Shown one piece after another: positions 16,851 through 24,821 of a stretch of DNA of 64,000 nt; the stretch's first letter is position 1, and each line of letters starts with the position of its first letter. The stretch is from NCBI RefSeq assembly GCF_943913955.1, contig NZ_CALUAE010000003.1:1-64000 (forward strand), read 5' to 3'. The notes beneath the pieces were generated by a model. It made no database searches and was not told the DNA's origin. It saw only the letters and a program-made list of their open reading frames with translations. The DNA is from Mycolicibacterium bacteremicum. GTDB lineage: Bacteria; Actinomycetota; Actinomycetes; Mycobacteriales; Mycobacteriaceae. Made by a program: the position numbers and the translations under genes.

Positions 16851-16856
16851 TAGGAT
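16851..16856 (+). promoter_or_regulatory. -10 box for the small winged-helix gene
   Basis: TAGGAT ends 7 nt before ATG 16864, the spacing of a leaderless start. A GTG at 16858 is the only other in-frame option and would fall upstream of the expected transcript start. Confidence 0.4.
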
Positions 16857-16863
16857 CGTGCAA

Positions 16864-17124
16864 ATGGCTTCGGTGGGGCACAGTGATCGTCTGCGCGCGC
16901 AGTTGGTGAACGCGCTACAGGATGCGGATCGCCCCATGACCACTGCCGAGTTGCGGGATCACGTTCTGCGGCAGGGTCATTCGACTGCTGTCATCGAATC
17001 GGTCTATCGCAACCTCACCGTGCTGCAGCGCCGCGGCGATGTCGTCCGGCAGCCCGGCCCGGGCCGGGACGCCTACTGGGCGATCGCCGTCACGCAGCGA
17101 TCTGCACAAGACCGTCCGGCGTGA
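16864..17124 (+). CDS. Small winged-helix DNA-binding protein
   Basis: This 86-residue protein is almost entirely one winged-helix domain resembling the Fur/FurB N-terminal DNA-binding half: MTTAELRDHVLRQGHSTAVI, SVYRNLTVLQRRGDVVRQPG, GRDAYWAI. No metal-binding or dimerisation domain follows, so it is not a complete Fur protein. It lies between the chelatase and nirD and runs convergent with nirD, overlapping its 3' end by 35 nt. The position suggests a role in nitrite or siroheme regulation, but that is inference from location. I do not recognise a named orthologue. Confidence 0.7.
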   Translation: MASVGHSDRLRAQLVNALQDADRPMTTAELRDHVLRQGHSTAVIESVYRNLTVLQRRGDVVRQPGPGRDAYWAIAVTQRSAQDRPA

Positions 17125-17461
17125 TCCTGGTCCGGTAGACCGGTAGCGACTTCGTCGGATCATCAAGGCAGACACCGTCATCCAGGGCGAAGGCCTGCTT
17201 CTTGATCGGTGTCTGCACACACGCCCGGCCGGCCCGGTCGCCGACGATGCCGCGCGACATCACCGCCGCACCGGAGAACGGGTCGATGTTGCCGACCGCG
17301 TGCAACGATCCGTCGTCGAGGCGGAACAGCGCGGCCTGCGCACCGCCGGGCAGCAGCACCCCGGCCCCGCGATTGGTCAGCAGCCGGTCCAGCGGGCATG
17401 CCGTCGTCCATACGGTATCCACCTCGGCGGCAATATCTTTGCGGTCGTCGGTGATGGTCAT
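17090..17461 (-). CDS. nirD: Nitrite reductase small subunit NirD
   Basis: This 123-residue protein has the Rieske-like fold of NirD (VWTTACPLDRLLTNRGAGVLL, ALFRLDDGSLHAVGNIDPFSGAAVMSRGIVGD, PIKKQAFALDDGVCLDD). As usual for NirD, it lacks the Cys-His pairs that bind a 2Fe-2S cluster. It partners NirB in reducing nitrite to ammonium. The start ATG 17461 overlaps the nirB stop by 4 nt. A longer upstream frame to 17623 lies within nirB and is rejected. It corresponds to Rv0253. Confidence 0.92.
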   Translation of the reverse strand: MTITDDRKDIAAEVDTVWTTACPLDRLLTNRGAGVLLPGGAQAALFRLDDGSLHAVGNIDPFSGAAVMSRGIVGDRAGRACVQTPIKKQAFALDDGVCLDDPTKSLPVYRTRITPDGLVQIAA

Positions 17462-20025
17462 TTCGCGTCCTCCTGCGGCGTGAACTTCGGCATACCGATG
17501 GCCACCGGCACCTTGCGTCCCGACGTCTCGGTGAACTCGATCGTCGGATCGGCCACCTCGGGGGCGTTGACGAACGACACGAAGCGCGACAGCTTCTCCG
17601 GGTCGTCCAGGACGCCCTTCCATTCGCAGGCGTACCCCGCGACGTGCCGGGCCATCGCCTCCTCGAACTCCGCGGCCAGCCCCAGGGAGTCGTCGCAGAC
17701 GACCTCGCGCACGTGGTCGAGCCCGCCGTCGAGCGCCTCCAACCAGGGCGCGGTGCGCTGCAACCGGTCGGCGGTGCGGATGTAGTACATCAGGAAGCGG
17801 TCGATGTAGCGGATCAGCGTCTCGTCGTCGAGGTCACCGGCCAGCAGCTGCGCGTGCCGTGGTGACATCCCGCCGTTACCGCACACGTACAGGTTCCAGC
17901 CCTGTTCGGTGGCGATGATGCCGACGTCCTTGCTCTGCGCCTCGGCGCATTCGCGCGCGCATCCCGACACCGCCATCTTGATCTTGTGCGGGGCGCGCAG
18001 ACCGCGGTAACGCTTCTCGATCTCCACGGCCATGTCCACCGAATCCTGTTGCCCGTACCGGCACCAGGTGCTGCCCACACAGCTCTTCACGGTGCGCAGC
18101 GACTTGCCGTACGCGTGGCCGGACTCCATGCCGCCCTCGACCAGACGGCGCCAGATCTCGGGCAACTGGTCCACCCGCGCGCCGAACATGTCGATGCGCT
18201 GTCCGCCGGTGATCTTGGTGTACAGGTCGAAATCCCTGGCGATCTCGCCGATCAGGATCAGCTGCTCAGGGGTGATCTCGCCGCCGGGCGACCGCGGGAC
18301 CACCGAATAGCTGCCGTTCTTCTGGATGTTGGCCAGGAAGTGGTCGTTGGAGTCCTGCAGCGAGGCCTGCTCACCGTCGAGCACATGGTCCGAGCTGGTC
18401 GAGGCGAGGATGGAGGCGACGGTGGGTTTGCAGATATCGCAACCCTTTCCGGTGCCGTACTTCTCGATAAGTCCGGAGAAGGTGCGGATCTCGGTGGCCC
18501 GGATGAGTTCGAACATCTCGGCGCGGGACTGGCCGAAGTGCTCGCACAGCGCCTTGGACTGCTCGACGCCCTCGGCCTCCAGCAGCTGCTTGAGCAGCGG
18601 GACACACGATCCGCAGGAGGTACCGGCCAGCGTGCACTTCTTCAGGCCCGCGACATCGGTGCAGCCACCGCAGATGGCCTCCTTCAGATCACCCTTGGTG
18701 ACGTTGTTGCAGGAGCAGATCTGTGCGATATCGGGTAGCGCGCCGACACCCAGCGCGCCCGCGCCGCCGTCGCCGGCGGGTGCGATCAACGACAATGGAT
18801 CGCCGGGCAATTCGCTGGCCACCATCGGGCGCAGCACGCCATAGGAGGAGGCGTCGCCGACCAGGATGCCACCGAGCAGGGTCTTGGCGTCATCGGAGAG
18901 CACCAGCTTGGCATAGGTCTGCTTGACCGGATCGTTGACCACGACGTCGAGGCTGTTGGGTGTGCGGCCCTGTGCGTCACCGAAGCTGGCGACGTCGACA
19001 CCGAGCAGCTTGAGCTTGGTGGACATATCGGCCTCACCGAATTCGGCTGCGCCGCCGAGCAACCGGTCGGCGACCACCTCGGCGCTGGTGTAGCCCGGAC
19101 CGACCAGACCGTAGCAGCGGCCCTCGATGGCGGCCACCTCACCGATGGCATAGATGTCCGGATCGCTTGTCACACAACCCCGGTCAGTGATCACGCCGCC
19201 ACGCTGGGCGATCTCCAGACCGGCGGCGCGGCCCAGTTCGTCGCGGGGGCGCACGCCGGCGGCGAACACGACCACCCCGGCGTCGATGCTGGTGCCGTCG
19301 TTGAGGGTGAGCCGCACGGCGTCGTCGTCCTGGGATTTGCGCAGCGGTTTGTTGCGCTGGGCCGGTGCGATGGTCTCGGTGCCGACGCCGGTGTGCACCT
19401 GGATGCCCAGGCCGCGGATCATCCGGTTCAGCAGGGCGCCGCCGGCGGGATCGAGCTGTGCGGCCATCAGATGCGGTGACATCTCCAGCACGTGGGTCTG
19501 TAAACCGAAGGCACGCAGCGCGTTAGCCGCCTCCAGTCCGAGCAGACCACCGCCGATCACCACGCCGACGGGAGTCTTGGACGTGGCCGCGGCCAGCGAG
19601 CCGGCGCGGATGGCGTCCAGGTCGTCGAGGGTGCGGTAGACGTGGCAGTGCGGCAGGTCGTGGCCGGGCACCGGCGGGACGAAGGCGTACGAGCCGGTGG
19701 CCAGCACCAGCGCGTCGTAGCTCAGGCACTGCCCGTCGACGGTGGTGACCGTCTTGGCGTCGCGGTCGATGACCTTGGCCGGCATCGCCAGCCGCAGACT
19801 GACCGAGGTGTCGCCGGCGTAGTCGTTACCGGGCAGCGCCAACTGTGTGCGGTCCCAGTGTTCGGTGTAGCCGGTCAGCCCGACGCGGTCGTAGGCGGCG
19901 TCGGCCTCCTCGGAGAGCACCGTGATCCGCCAGGTGCCGTCGGTGTCGCGGGCCCGCAGGGCCTCGACGAAGCGGTGTCCGACCATGCCGTGGCCGACCA
20001 CGATCACATGCTTGGCTGCTTGCAT
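17458..20025 (-). CDS. nirB: Assimilatory nitrite reductase large subunit NirB
   Basis: This 855-residue NAD(P)H-dependent siroheme nitrite reductase has domains in order. First is an FAD/NAD(P) disulfide-oxidoreductase module (residues ~5-320; VIVVGHGMVGHRFVEAL, GVVIGGGLLGLEAANAL). Next is a BFD-like 2Fe-2S region (CSCNNVTKGDLKEAICGGC, CTLAGTSCGSCVP), with a further pair in KGCDICKPT. Last are a ferredoxin-like half domain and the siroheme/4Fe-4S domain with SCVGSTWCRYG and VSGCARECAEAQ. It reduces nitrite to ammonium in the cytoplasm. ATG 20025 is chosen over the longer frame to 20085 because it gives the usual N-terminus and has TACCGT 7 nt upstream. It corresponds to Rv0252. Confidence 0.94.
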   Translation of the reverse strand: MQAAKHVIVVGHGMVGHRFVEALRARDTDGTWRITVLSEEADAAYDRVGLTGYTEHWDRTQLALPGNDYAGDTSVSLRLAMPAKVIDRDAKTVTTVDGQCLSYDALVLATGSYAFVPPVPGHDLPHCHVYRTLDDLDAIRAGSLAAATSKTPVGVVIGGGLLGLEAANALRAFGLQTHVLEMSPHLMAAQLDPAGGALLNRMIRGLGIQVHTGVGTETIAPAQRNKPLRKSQDDDAVRLTLNDGTSIDAGVVVFAAGVRPRDELGRAAGLEIAQRGGVITDRGCVTSDPDIYAIGEVAAIEGRCYGLVGPGYTSAEVVADRLLGGAAEFGEADMSTKLKLLGVDVASFGDAQGRTPNSLDVVVNDPVKQTYAKLVLSDDAKTLLGGILVGDASSYGVLRPMVASELPGDPLSLIAPAGDGGAGALGVGALPDIAQICSCNNVTKGDLKEAICGGCTDVAGLKKCTLAGTSCGSCVPLLKQLLEAEGVEQSKALCEHFGQSRAEMFELIRATEIRTFSGLIEKYGTGKGCDICKPTVASILASTSSDHVLDGEQASLQDSNDHFLANIQKNGSYSVVPRSPGGEITPEQLILIGEIARDFDLYTKITGGQRIDMFGARVDQLPEIWRRLVEGGMESGHAYGKSLRTVKSCVGSTWCRYGQQDSVDMAVEIEKRYRGLRAPHKIKMAVSGCARECAEAQSKDVGIIATEQGWNLYVCGNGGMSPRHAQLLAGDLDDETLIRYIDRFLMYYIRTADRLQRTAPWLEALDGGLDHVREVVCDDSLGLAAEFEEAMARHVAGYACEWKGVLDDPEKLSRFVSFVNAPEVADPTIEFTETSGRKVPVAIGMPKFTPQEDAK

Positions 20026-20091
20026 ACCGGTGACGGTAGAAAGCCGATATTGCCGCAATGTGCCCTCGTGTGAAGTGGCCGTCACGGCTTC

Positions 20092-20119
20092 CTCACATGT
20101 TCACCGCGGAACGTGTGAG
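20092..20119. promoter_or_regulatory. 28-bp near-perfect palindrome between nirB and hsp20
   Basis: CTCACATGTTC (20092-20102) and GAACGTGTGAG (20109-20119) are inverted repeats matching at 10 of 11 positions around a 6-bp centre. It is centred 80 bp upstream of nirB and 137 bp upstream of hsp20. Size and symmetry indicate a dimeric regulator site. NnaR acting on nirB is the first candidate, a heat-shock regulator for hsp20 the second. Both are inference. Confidence 0.6.
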
Positions 20120-20146
20120 TGCTTCGCTGACGGCGAACGCCCAGCT

Positions 20147-20189
20147 GGAACTTCAGCGTGGTCCGCTCAAGTTCTACTTTCAGCGGACC
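20147..20189 (+). promoter_or_regulatory. Candidate stress promoter and dyad upstream of hsp20
   Basis: GGAAC at 20147-20151 with GTT 19 nt downstream at 20171 resembles a SigE/SigH-type promoter, which would suit hsp20. It overlaps an inverted repeat GGTCCGCT (20160-20167) / AGCGGACC (20182-20189), perfect over 8 bp with a 14-nt centre that contains CTCAAG, half of the HspR HAIR box. Both assignments are tentative. Confidence 0.4.
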
Positions 20190-20242
20190 GGCACCGGGCT
20201 GGTCGCCATGACAACATCACCACGAGTTGAGGAGACGATCCC

Positions 20243-20659
20243 ATGAGCACCACCCCCGTACGCACCCGTCCCGCCTCGCCGGTCGACATCTGGCTGCGCG
20301 ACTTCTTCGGCAGCCCCGCGCCCGTCTCGGCGGACTTCCATCCGGCCGCCGAGGTGGTCCGCGACGGTGACGACGCCGTCGTCCGGCTAGAACTGCCGGG
20401 CGTCGATGTCACCGACGACGTGCACGTCGAACTGGACCGTGGACAACTGGTGATCCACGGCGAGCGTCGCGATGAGCACGCCGAGGGCCGCACCCTCTCC
20501 GAGGTCCGGTACGGCGCGTTCCGTCGGTCGTTCAAGGTGCCCGCCCAGGTCACCGGCGAAGCGGTCTCCGCGTCGTATGAGGCCGGCGTGCTGACGGTCC
20601 GGGTGGCCGGCGTGTATGCCGGCACCGAGCCGCAGCGCATCACCATCACCACCAAGTAG
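20243..20659 (+). CDS. hsp20: Small heat shock protein Hsp20 (Acr2-like)
   Basis: This 138-residue alpha-crystallin chaperone holds unfolding proteins in a refoldable state. The alpha-crystallin domain spans residues ~32-130 with DFHPAAEVVRDGDDAVVRLELPG, LVIHGERRDEHAEGRTLSEV and SYEAGVLTVRVAG. A short N-terminal arm has DIWLRDFFG. It corresponds to Rv0251c (Hsp/Acr2). Heat and oxidative-stress control is expected for this gene in mycobacteria, and the upstream region has fitting elements. A strong hairpin terminator follows. Confidence 0.92.
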   Translation: MSTTPVRTRPASPVDIWLRDFFGSPAPVSADFHPAAEVVRDGDDAVVRLELPGVDVTDDVHVELDRGQLVIHGERRDEHAEGRTLSEVRYGAFRRSFKVPAQVTGEAVSASYEAGVLTVRVAGVYAGTEPQRITITTK

Positions 20660-20669
20660 GCAACACGCA

Positions 20670-20701
20670 ACGAGGCCCCGCGATACGTCGCGGGGCCTCG
20701 T
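20670..20701 (+). terminator. Hairpin terminator after hsp20
   Basis: A perfect 14-bp stem, ACGAGGCCCCGCGA (20670-20683) and TCGCGGGGCCTCGT (20688-20701), closes a TACG tetraloop 10 nt after the hsp20 stop. The tail is not U-rich, as is common in mycobacteria. It may also stop transcripts of the convergent gene at 20787. Confidence 0.8.
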
Positions 20702-20786
20702 CGTCGTGCGGGCGGGCCGCCGAGATCGACGTTTCTGCGCGGTATCTCCTTCCGAGAGCGCGAACGTCGATCCGACGGCAGCGGCG

Positions 20787-21548
20787 CTACTTCTTCCAGG
20801 GGGTGACGAGTTCCTTGATGCGCTCGGTCAGGGTGAACTGCAGGAAGGGGCCGAAGCTGATCCGGCCGACACCCAGGGGGCCGAACCGCGCCGGATCGTC
20901 ATCGGCCGGTAGCGCGATCGCGTTGACCGGCAACGGCAGCGCCTCGACGAGCCGGCGATAGGTGTCGTCGTCATGGCGGCCCACCGGGTACAGGCTGTCC
21001 GCGCCGGCGTCGGCGGCCAGCTTCAGTTTGTGCACGGCCCGGTCGAACCGGTCGGACTCGTCGCCGACCTCGCGCAGGAACAGGTCGGTACGCGCGTTGA
21101 TGACGACGTGCACTCCGGCGGCGTCGGCGGCCTTGCGCAGTTCCCCGATCAACGCGGCATGATCCTCGTCGGACCGGATGCGCCCACCCTCGGAATGCAC
21201 GGTGTCCTCGATGTTGAGCCCGACCGCGCCCGCCGACAGCAGGCCCTCGATGAGACGCGCCGGCGACTCGCCGTAGCCCGATTCGATGTCCACCGAGATC
21301 GGAACGTCGACCGCCCCGGTGATCTGGGCGACCCGGGTGACCAGATCATCGAAACTCATCCCCTCACCATCGGGCTTGCCGACCGAGTCGGCGACCGGGT
21401 GACTACCGACCGTCAGTGCCGCGAAACCCGCGTCGACCACGGTCTTCGCCGACCAGGCGTCCCATACCGTCGGCAGGATCGCGGGATCGCCCGGACGGTG
21501 CAGCGCCAGCAGCGCGTCGGCCCTCTGCTTGAGGTCGTCGTTCGACAT
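20787..21548 (-). CDS. Isocitrate lyase/PEP mutase family C-C bond lyase
   Basis: This 253-residue TIM-barrel protein belongs to the methylisocitrate lyase/phosphonomutase superfamily. Visible motifs are TVWDAWSAKTVVDAGFAALTVGS, GVDVPISVDIESGYG-like residues (VPISVDIESGYGESP), GAVGLNIEDTVHSEGG and INARTDLFLRE. The metal-binding Asp/Glu positions are retained. The KKCGH catalytic loop of true isocitrate lyases is not present, so the specific reaction is unknown; oxaloacetate or 2-methylisocitrate-like lyase activity is possible. It is monocistronic and convergent with hsp20. Confidence 0.8.
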   Translation of the reverse strand: MSNDDLKQRADALLALHRPGDPAILPTVWDAWSAKTVVDAGFAALTVGSHPVADSVGKPDGEGMSFDDLVTRVAQITGAVDVPISVDIESGYGESPARLIEGLLSAGAVGLNIEDTVHSEGGRIRSDEDHAALIGELRKAADAAGVHVVINARTDLFLREVGDESDRFDRAVHKLKLAADAGADSLYPVGRHDDDTYRRLVEALPLPVNAIALPADDDPARFGPLGVGRISFGPFLQFTLTERIKELVTPWKK

Positions 21549-21662
21549 TTATGAGCCTTTCTGCGATGTAGACGTGATCTGTCTCACTCTCAACTGCGTG
21601 TTGTGGCTAACATCGAATGCGTACTGTGATCCTTGACACCCTTCAGCCCAAGGAGGTCACCC

Positions 21663-21956
21663 TTGTCCACCACGACTGAGCTTGCCGAACTGCACGAACT
21701 CATCGGCAACCTTCGCCGCTGCGTCACATCGTTGCGCGCGCGCTACGGCGACGCCCCTGCGATGCGCCGCATCGTGAATGACGCCGAACGCATGCTCAAC
21801 GATATCGACCGGTTGGACATCGATGCCGCGGAACTGGAGATGCGTGGAGCACCAGCGCACCCCCGCGCCGCCGAGAAGATCACCATCCCCGATCACGACT
21901 ACTCCAGGGATTTCTGGAGCGGTGTCGATGACGAGGGTCTCGGCGGCAGCCGCTAG
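21663..21956 (+). CDS. Conserved protein at the head of the sdh1 operon (Rv0250c-like)
   Basis: This 97-residue soluble, helical protein (ELAELHELIGNLRRCVTSLRA, ADRMLNDIDRLDIDAAELEM-like segment) has an acidic, aromatic C-terminal part, DHDYSRDFWSGVDDEG. TTG 21663 is chosen because AAGGAGG (21650-21656) lies 6 nt upstream; the longer frame to 21633 begins before this ribosome site. It precedes sdhC in the same order as Rv0250c-Rv0249c, so a role linked to Sdh1 expression or assembly is plausible. No function is known to me. Confidence 0.8.
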   Translation: MSTTTELAELHELIGNLRRCVTSLRARYGDAPAMRRIVNDAERMLNDIDRLDIDAAELEMRGAPAHPRAAEKITIPDHDYSRDFWSGVDDEGLGGSR

Positions 21957-22034
21957 ACCTCTGACGAGCGCTCGCGCGAGGAACCGACAACTCAGCGGGC
22001 GGTCGTCACCGACAACAGAAGAAGAGGGAACCCA

Positions 22035-22856
22035 GTGAGCGCTCCGACCTCGAATCCTCAAGGTACCGGCGTCTTCTCACCCACCAGAGCGCGGATCAAG
22101 GAGCGCACACTACGTACCGACGCGTGGTGGAAGTCTCCACTGGTCACCGATCTCGGCTTCGCCGCGTTCGTCATCTATGCGACGGTGCGGGCGTTCATGC
22201 AGAACAACTACTACGTCGCCGAATACGGGTATCTGACCCCCTTTTACTCACCATGCGTCAGTACCGGGTGCGTGCCCGAGGCCAGTCACTTCGGCCAATT
22301 CCTGCCCGACGTCTGGTGGCTGCCGTATGCGGCGGTGTCCCTGCCGTTCCTGCTGTTGTTCCGCCTGACCTGCTACTACTACCGCGGCGCCTACTACCGG
22401 TCGGTCTGGCAGTCGCCGACGGCCTGCGCGGTGGCCGAACCGCACGCGAAATACACCGGTGAGACGCGGTTCCCGCTGATCATCCAGAACACCCACCGGT
22501 ACTTCTTCTACCTGGCGGTGCTGATCTCGGTGATCAACACCTACGACGCGATCATCGCCTTCCACAAGCCCGACGGCGGGTTCGGGTTCGGCCTGGGCAA
22601 TCTGATCCTGGTCATCAACGTGGTGCTGCTGTGGACCTACACGGTGTCCTGCCACTCCTGCCGGCACGTCGCGGGCGGGCGGCTCAAGCACTTCTCCAAG
22701 CACCCCGTCCGGTACTGGATGTGGACGCAGATCAGCAAGCTGAACACCCGGCACAAGCTGTATGCGTGGATCACCCTGGGCACCCTGATGTTCACCGACT
22801 TCTATGTCATGTCTCTGGCTGCGGGCTGGTTCCCCGACCTGAGATTTGTTGGCTGA
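22035..22856 (+). CDS. sdhC: Succinate dehydrogenase 1 membrane anchor SdhC
   Basis: This 273-residue integral membrane protein has about five spans (residues ~37-53, 93-112, 151-172, 186-206, 236-255). It corresponds to Rv0249c, the anchor of mycobacterial Sdh1. Several Cys/His residues are placed at membrane edges: Cys74 and Cys79 (SPCVSTGCV), His85, and Cys206-His207-Cys209-His211 (SCHSCRH). The M. smegmatis Sdh1 structure was reported with a membrane-embedded Rieske-type 2Fe-2S cluster, and these residues are candidate ligands. It passes succinate-derived electrons to menaquinone. The start is GTG 22035 after AGAGGGA. Confidence 0.88.
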   Translation: MSAPTSNPQGTGVFSPTRARIKERTLRTDAWWKSPLVTDLGFAAFVIYATVRAFMQNNYYVAEYGYLTPFYSPCVSTGCVPEASHFGQFLPDVWWLPYAAVSLPFLLLFRLTCYYYRGAYYRSVWQSPTACAVAEPHAKYTGETRFPLIIQNTHRYFFYLAVLISVINTYDAIIAFHKPDGGFGFGLGNLILVINVVLLWTYTVSCHSCRHVAGGRLKHFSKHPVRYWMWTQISKLNTRHKLYAWITLGTLMFTDFYVMSLAAGWFPDLRFVG

Positions 22857-22887
22857 CAACTCAATTACGGATTAGTGAGGATTGTGA

Positions 22888-24819
22888 ATGACTGACCTGG
22901 AACGGCACACCTACGACGTCGTCGTGATCGGTGCCGGCGGGGCGGGACTACGCGCGGTGATCGAGGCCCGCGAACGCGGCCTGCGGGTGGCGGTGGTGAC
23001 GAAATCGCTGTTCGGCAAGGCGCACACCGTGATGGCCGAGGGCGGCTGCGCCGCGGCGATGCGCAATGTCAACACCAAGGATTCCTGGCAGGTGCACTTC
23101 GGTGACACCATGCGCGGCGGCAAGTTCCTGAACAACTGGCGGATGGCCGAACTGCACGCCCAGGAGGCCCCGGACCGGGTCTGGGAGCTGGAAACCTATG
23201 GGGCGCTGTTCGACCGCACCAAGGACGGCAAGATCAGCCAGCGCAACTTCGGCGGCCACACCTATCCCCGGCTGGCCCACGTCGGTGACCGCACCGGCCT
23301 GGAGATCATCCGCACCCTGCAGCAGAAGATCGTCAGCCTGCAGCAGGAGGACAAGCGCGAACTCGGCGACTACGACGCCCGCATCCGGGTCTTCCACGAG
23401 TGCTCGATCACCGAGATCGTCAAGGACGGCGACCGGGTGGCCGGCGCGTTCGGCTACTACCGCGAGACCGGCAAGTTCGTACTGTTCGAGGCGCCCGCGA
23501 TCGTGCTGGCCACCGGCGGTATCGGCAAGAGCTTCAAGGTGTCGTCGAACTCCTGGGAGTACACCGGTGACGGCCACGCCCTGGCGCTGCGTGCCGGCTC
23601 GGGCCTGATCAACATGGAGTTCATCCAGTTCCACCCCACCGGGATGGTCTGGCCGCTGTCGGTGAAGGGCATCCTGGTCACCGAGGGTGTGCGCGGCGAC
23701 GGCGGAGTGCTGAAGAACTCCGAGGGCAAGCGCTTCATGTTCGACTACATCCCCGACGTGTTCAAGGGCCAGTACGCCGAGACCGAAGAGGAAGCCGACC
23801 AGTGGCTCAAGGACAACGACTCCGCGCGTCGCACCCCTGATCTGCTCCCCCGCGACGAGGTGGCCCGCGCCATCAACGAAGAGGTGAAGGCGGGCCGCGG
23901 AACCCCGCACGGCGGGGTCTATCTGGACATCGCCTCGCGCATGCCGGCCGAGGAGATCAAGCGCCGGCTGCCGTCGATGTACCACCAGTTCATCGAGCTC
24001 GCCGAGGTCGACATCACCAAGGACGAGATGGAGGTCGGCCCGACCTGTCACTACGTGATGGGTGGTATCGAGGTCGACCCGGACAGCGGCGGCGCCGCCA
24101 CGCCCGGTCTGTTCGCCGCCGGCGAGTGCTCGGGCGGCATGCACGGCTCCAACCGCCTGGGCGGCAACTCGCTGTCGGATCTGCTGGTGTTCGGCCGGCG
24201 CGCCGGACTCGGTGCTGCCGACTACGTGCGGGCGCTGTCCGCCGACACCCGGCCGACGGTGTCCGAGGATGCGCTCAACCGGGCGACCGGCCTGGCGCTG
24301 GACCCGTTCGAGCCCAAGGCCAACCCGGAGAACCCGTACACCCTGCACGCCGAACTGCAGGAGTCGATGAACGACCTGGCCGGCATCATCCGCAAGGAGG
24401 GTGAGCTCCAGGAGGCGCTGGCCAAGATCGACGAGCTGAAGAAGCGCTACGCCAACGTCGTCGTCGAGGGCGGCCGCATCTTCAACCCGGGCTGGCACCT
24501 GGCCATCGACCTTCGCAACATGCTGCTGGTCAGCGAGTGCGTCGCCAAGGCCGCACTGCAGCGCACCGAGAGCCGCGGTGGCCACACCCGTGACGACCAT
24601 CCGCAGATGGACCGCACCTGGCGTAACAAGCTGCTGGTCTGCAAGACGGTCGACGGCGCGGGCGACAAGCCGGGTGACCCGGTGGTCCCGGACGTCGTCG
24701 TCACCCCCGAGGAACAACCGGTGATGCGGCCCGACCTGCTGGCCACCTTCGAACTGTCCGAGCTCGAGAAGTACTACACCGATGACCAACTGGCCGAACA
24801 CCCGGACCGGAAGGGCTGA
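22888..24819 (+). CDS. sdhA: Succinate dehydrogenase 1 flavoprotein SdhA
   Basis: This 643-residue FAD subunit oxidises succinate to fumarate. The FAD fold is VVVIGAGGAGLRAVIEARERG near residue 10. GKAHTVMAEGGCAA near residue 50 contains the histidine expected to carry covalent FAD. Active-site regions include FHPTGMVWPLSVKGILVTEGVRGDGG and HYVMGGIEVD, with CSGGMHGSNRLGGNSLSDLLVFGRRAG in the capping-domain interface. It corresponds to Rv0248c. It follows sdhC by 31 nt and precedes sdhB by 2 nt in the operon. Confidence 0.95.
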   Translation: MTDLERHTYDVVVIGAGGAGLRAVIEARERGLRVAVVTKSLFGKAHTVMAEGGCAAAMRNVNTKDSWQVHFGDTMRGGKFLNNWRMAELHAQEAPDRVWELETYGALFDRTKDGKISQRNFGGHTYPRLAHVGDRTGLEIIRTLQQKIVSLQQEDKRELGDYDARIRVFHECSITEIVKDGDRVAGAFGYYRETGKFVLFEAPAIVLATGGIGKSFKVSSNSWEYTGDGHALALRAGSGLINMEFIQFHPTGMVWPLSVKGILVTEGVRGDGGVLKNSEGKRFMFDYIPDVFKGQYAETEEEADQWLKDNDSARRTPDLLPRDEVARAINEEVKAGRGTPHGGVYLDIASRMPAEEIKRRLPSMYHQFIELAEVDITKDEMEVGPTCHYVMGGIEVDPDSGGAATPGLFAAGECSGGMHGSNRLGGNSLSDLLVFGRRAGLGAADYVRALSADTRPTVSEDALNRATGLALDPFEPKANPENPYTLHAELQESMNDLAGIIRKEGELQEALAKIDELKKRYANVVVEGGRIFNPGWHLAIDLRNMLLVSECVAKAALQRTESRGGHTRDDHPQMDRTWRNKLLVCKTVDGAGDKPGDPVVPDVVVTPEEQPVMRPDLLATFELSELEKYYTDDQLAEHPDRKG

Positions 24820-24821
24820 TC

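Noticed and set aside
16864..17124. Fur/Zur metal regulator
   Set aside because: Only the winged-helix half is present; there is no metal-binding dimerisation domain.
20026..20091. GlnR box in front of nirB
   Set aside because: Only partial matches such as GTGAC-N6-TTCAC were found, weaker than the exact box upstream of nnaR.
20787..21548. True isocitrate or methylisocitrate lyase
   Set aside because: The fold and metal-binding motifs fit the superfamily, but the KKCGH catalytic signature was not found, so only the superfamily is called.
22948..24801. 617-residue antisense frame over sdhA
   Set aside because: The sense strand encodes a complete SdhA with all motifs; the antisense product has no family features.
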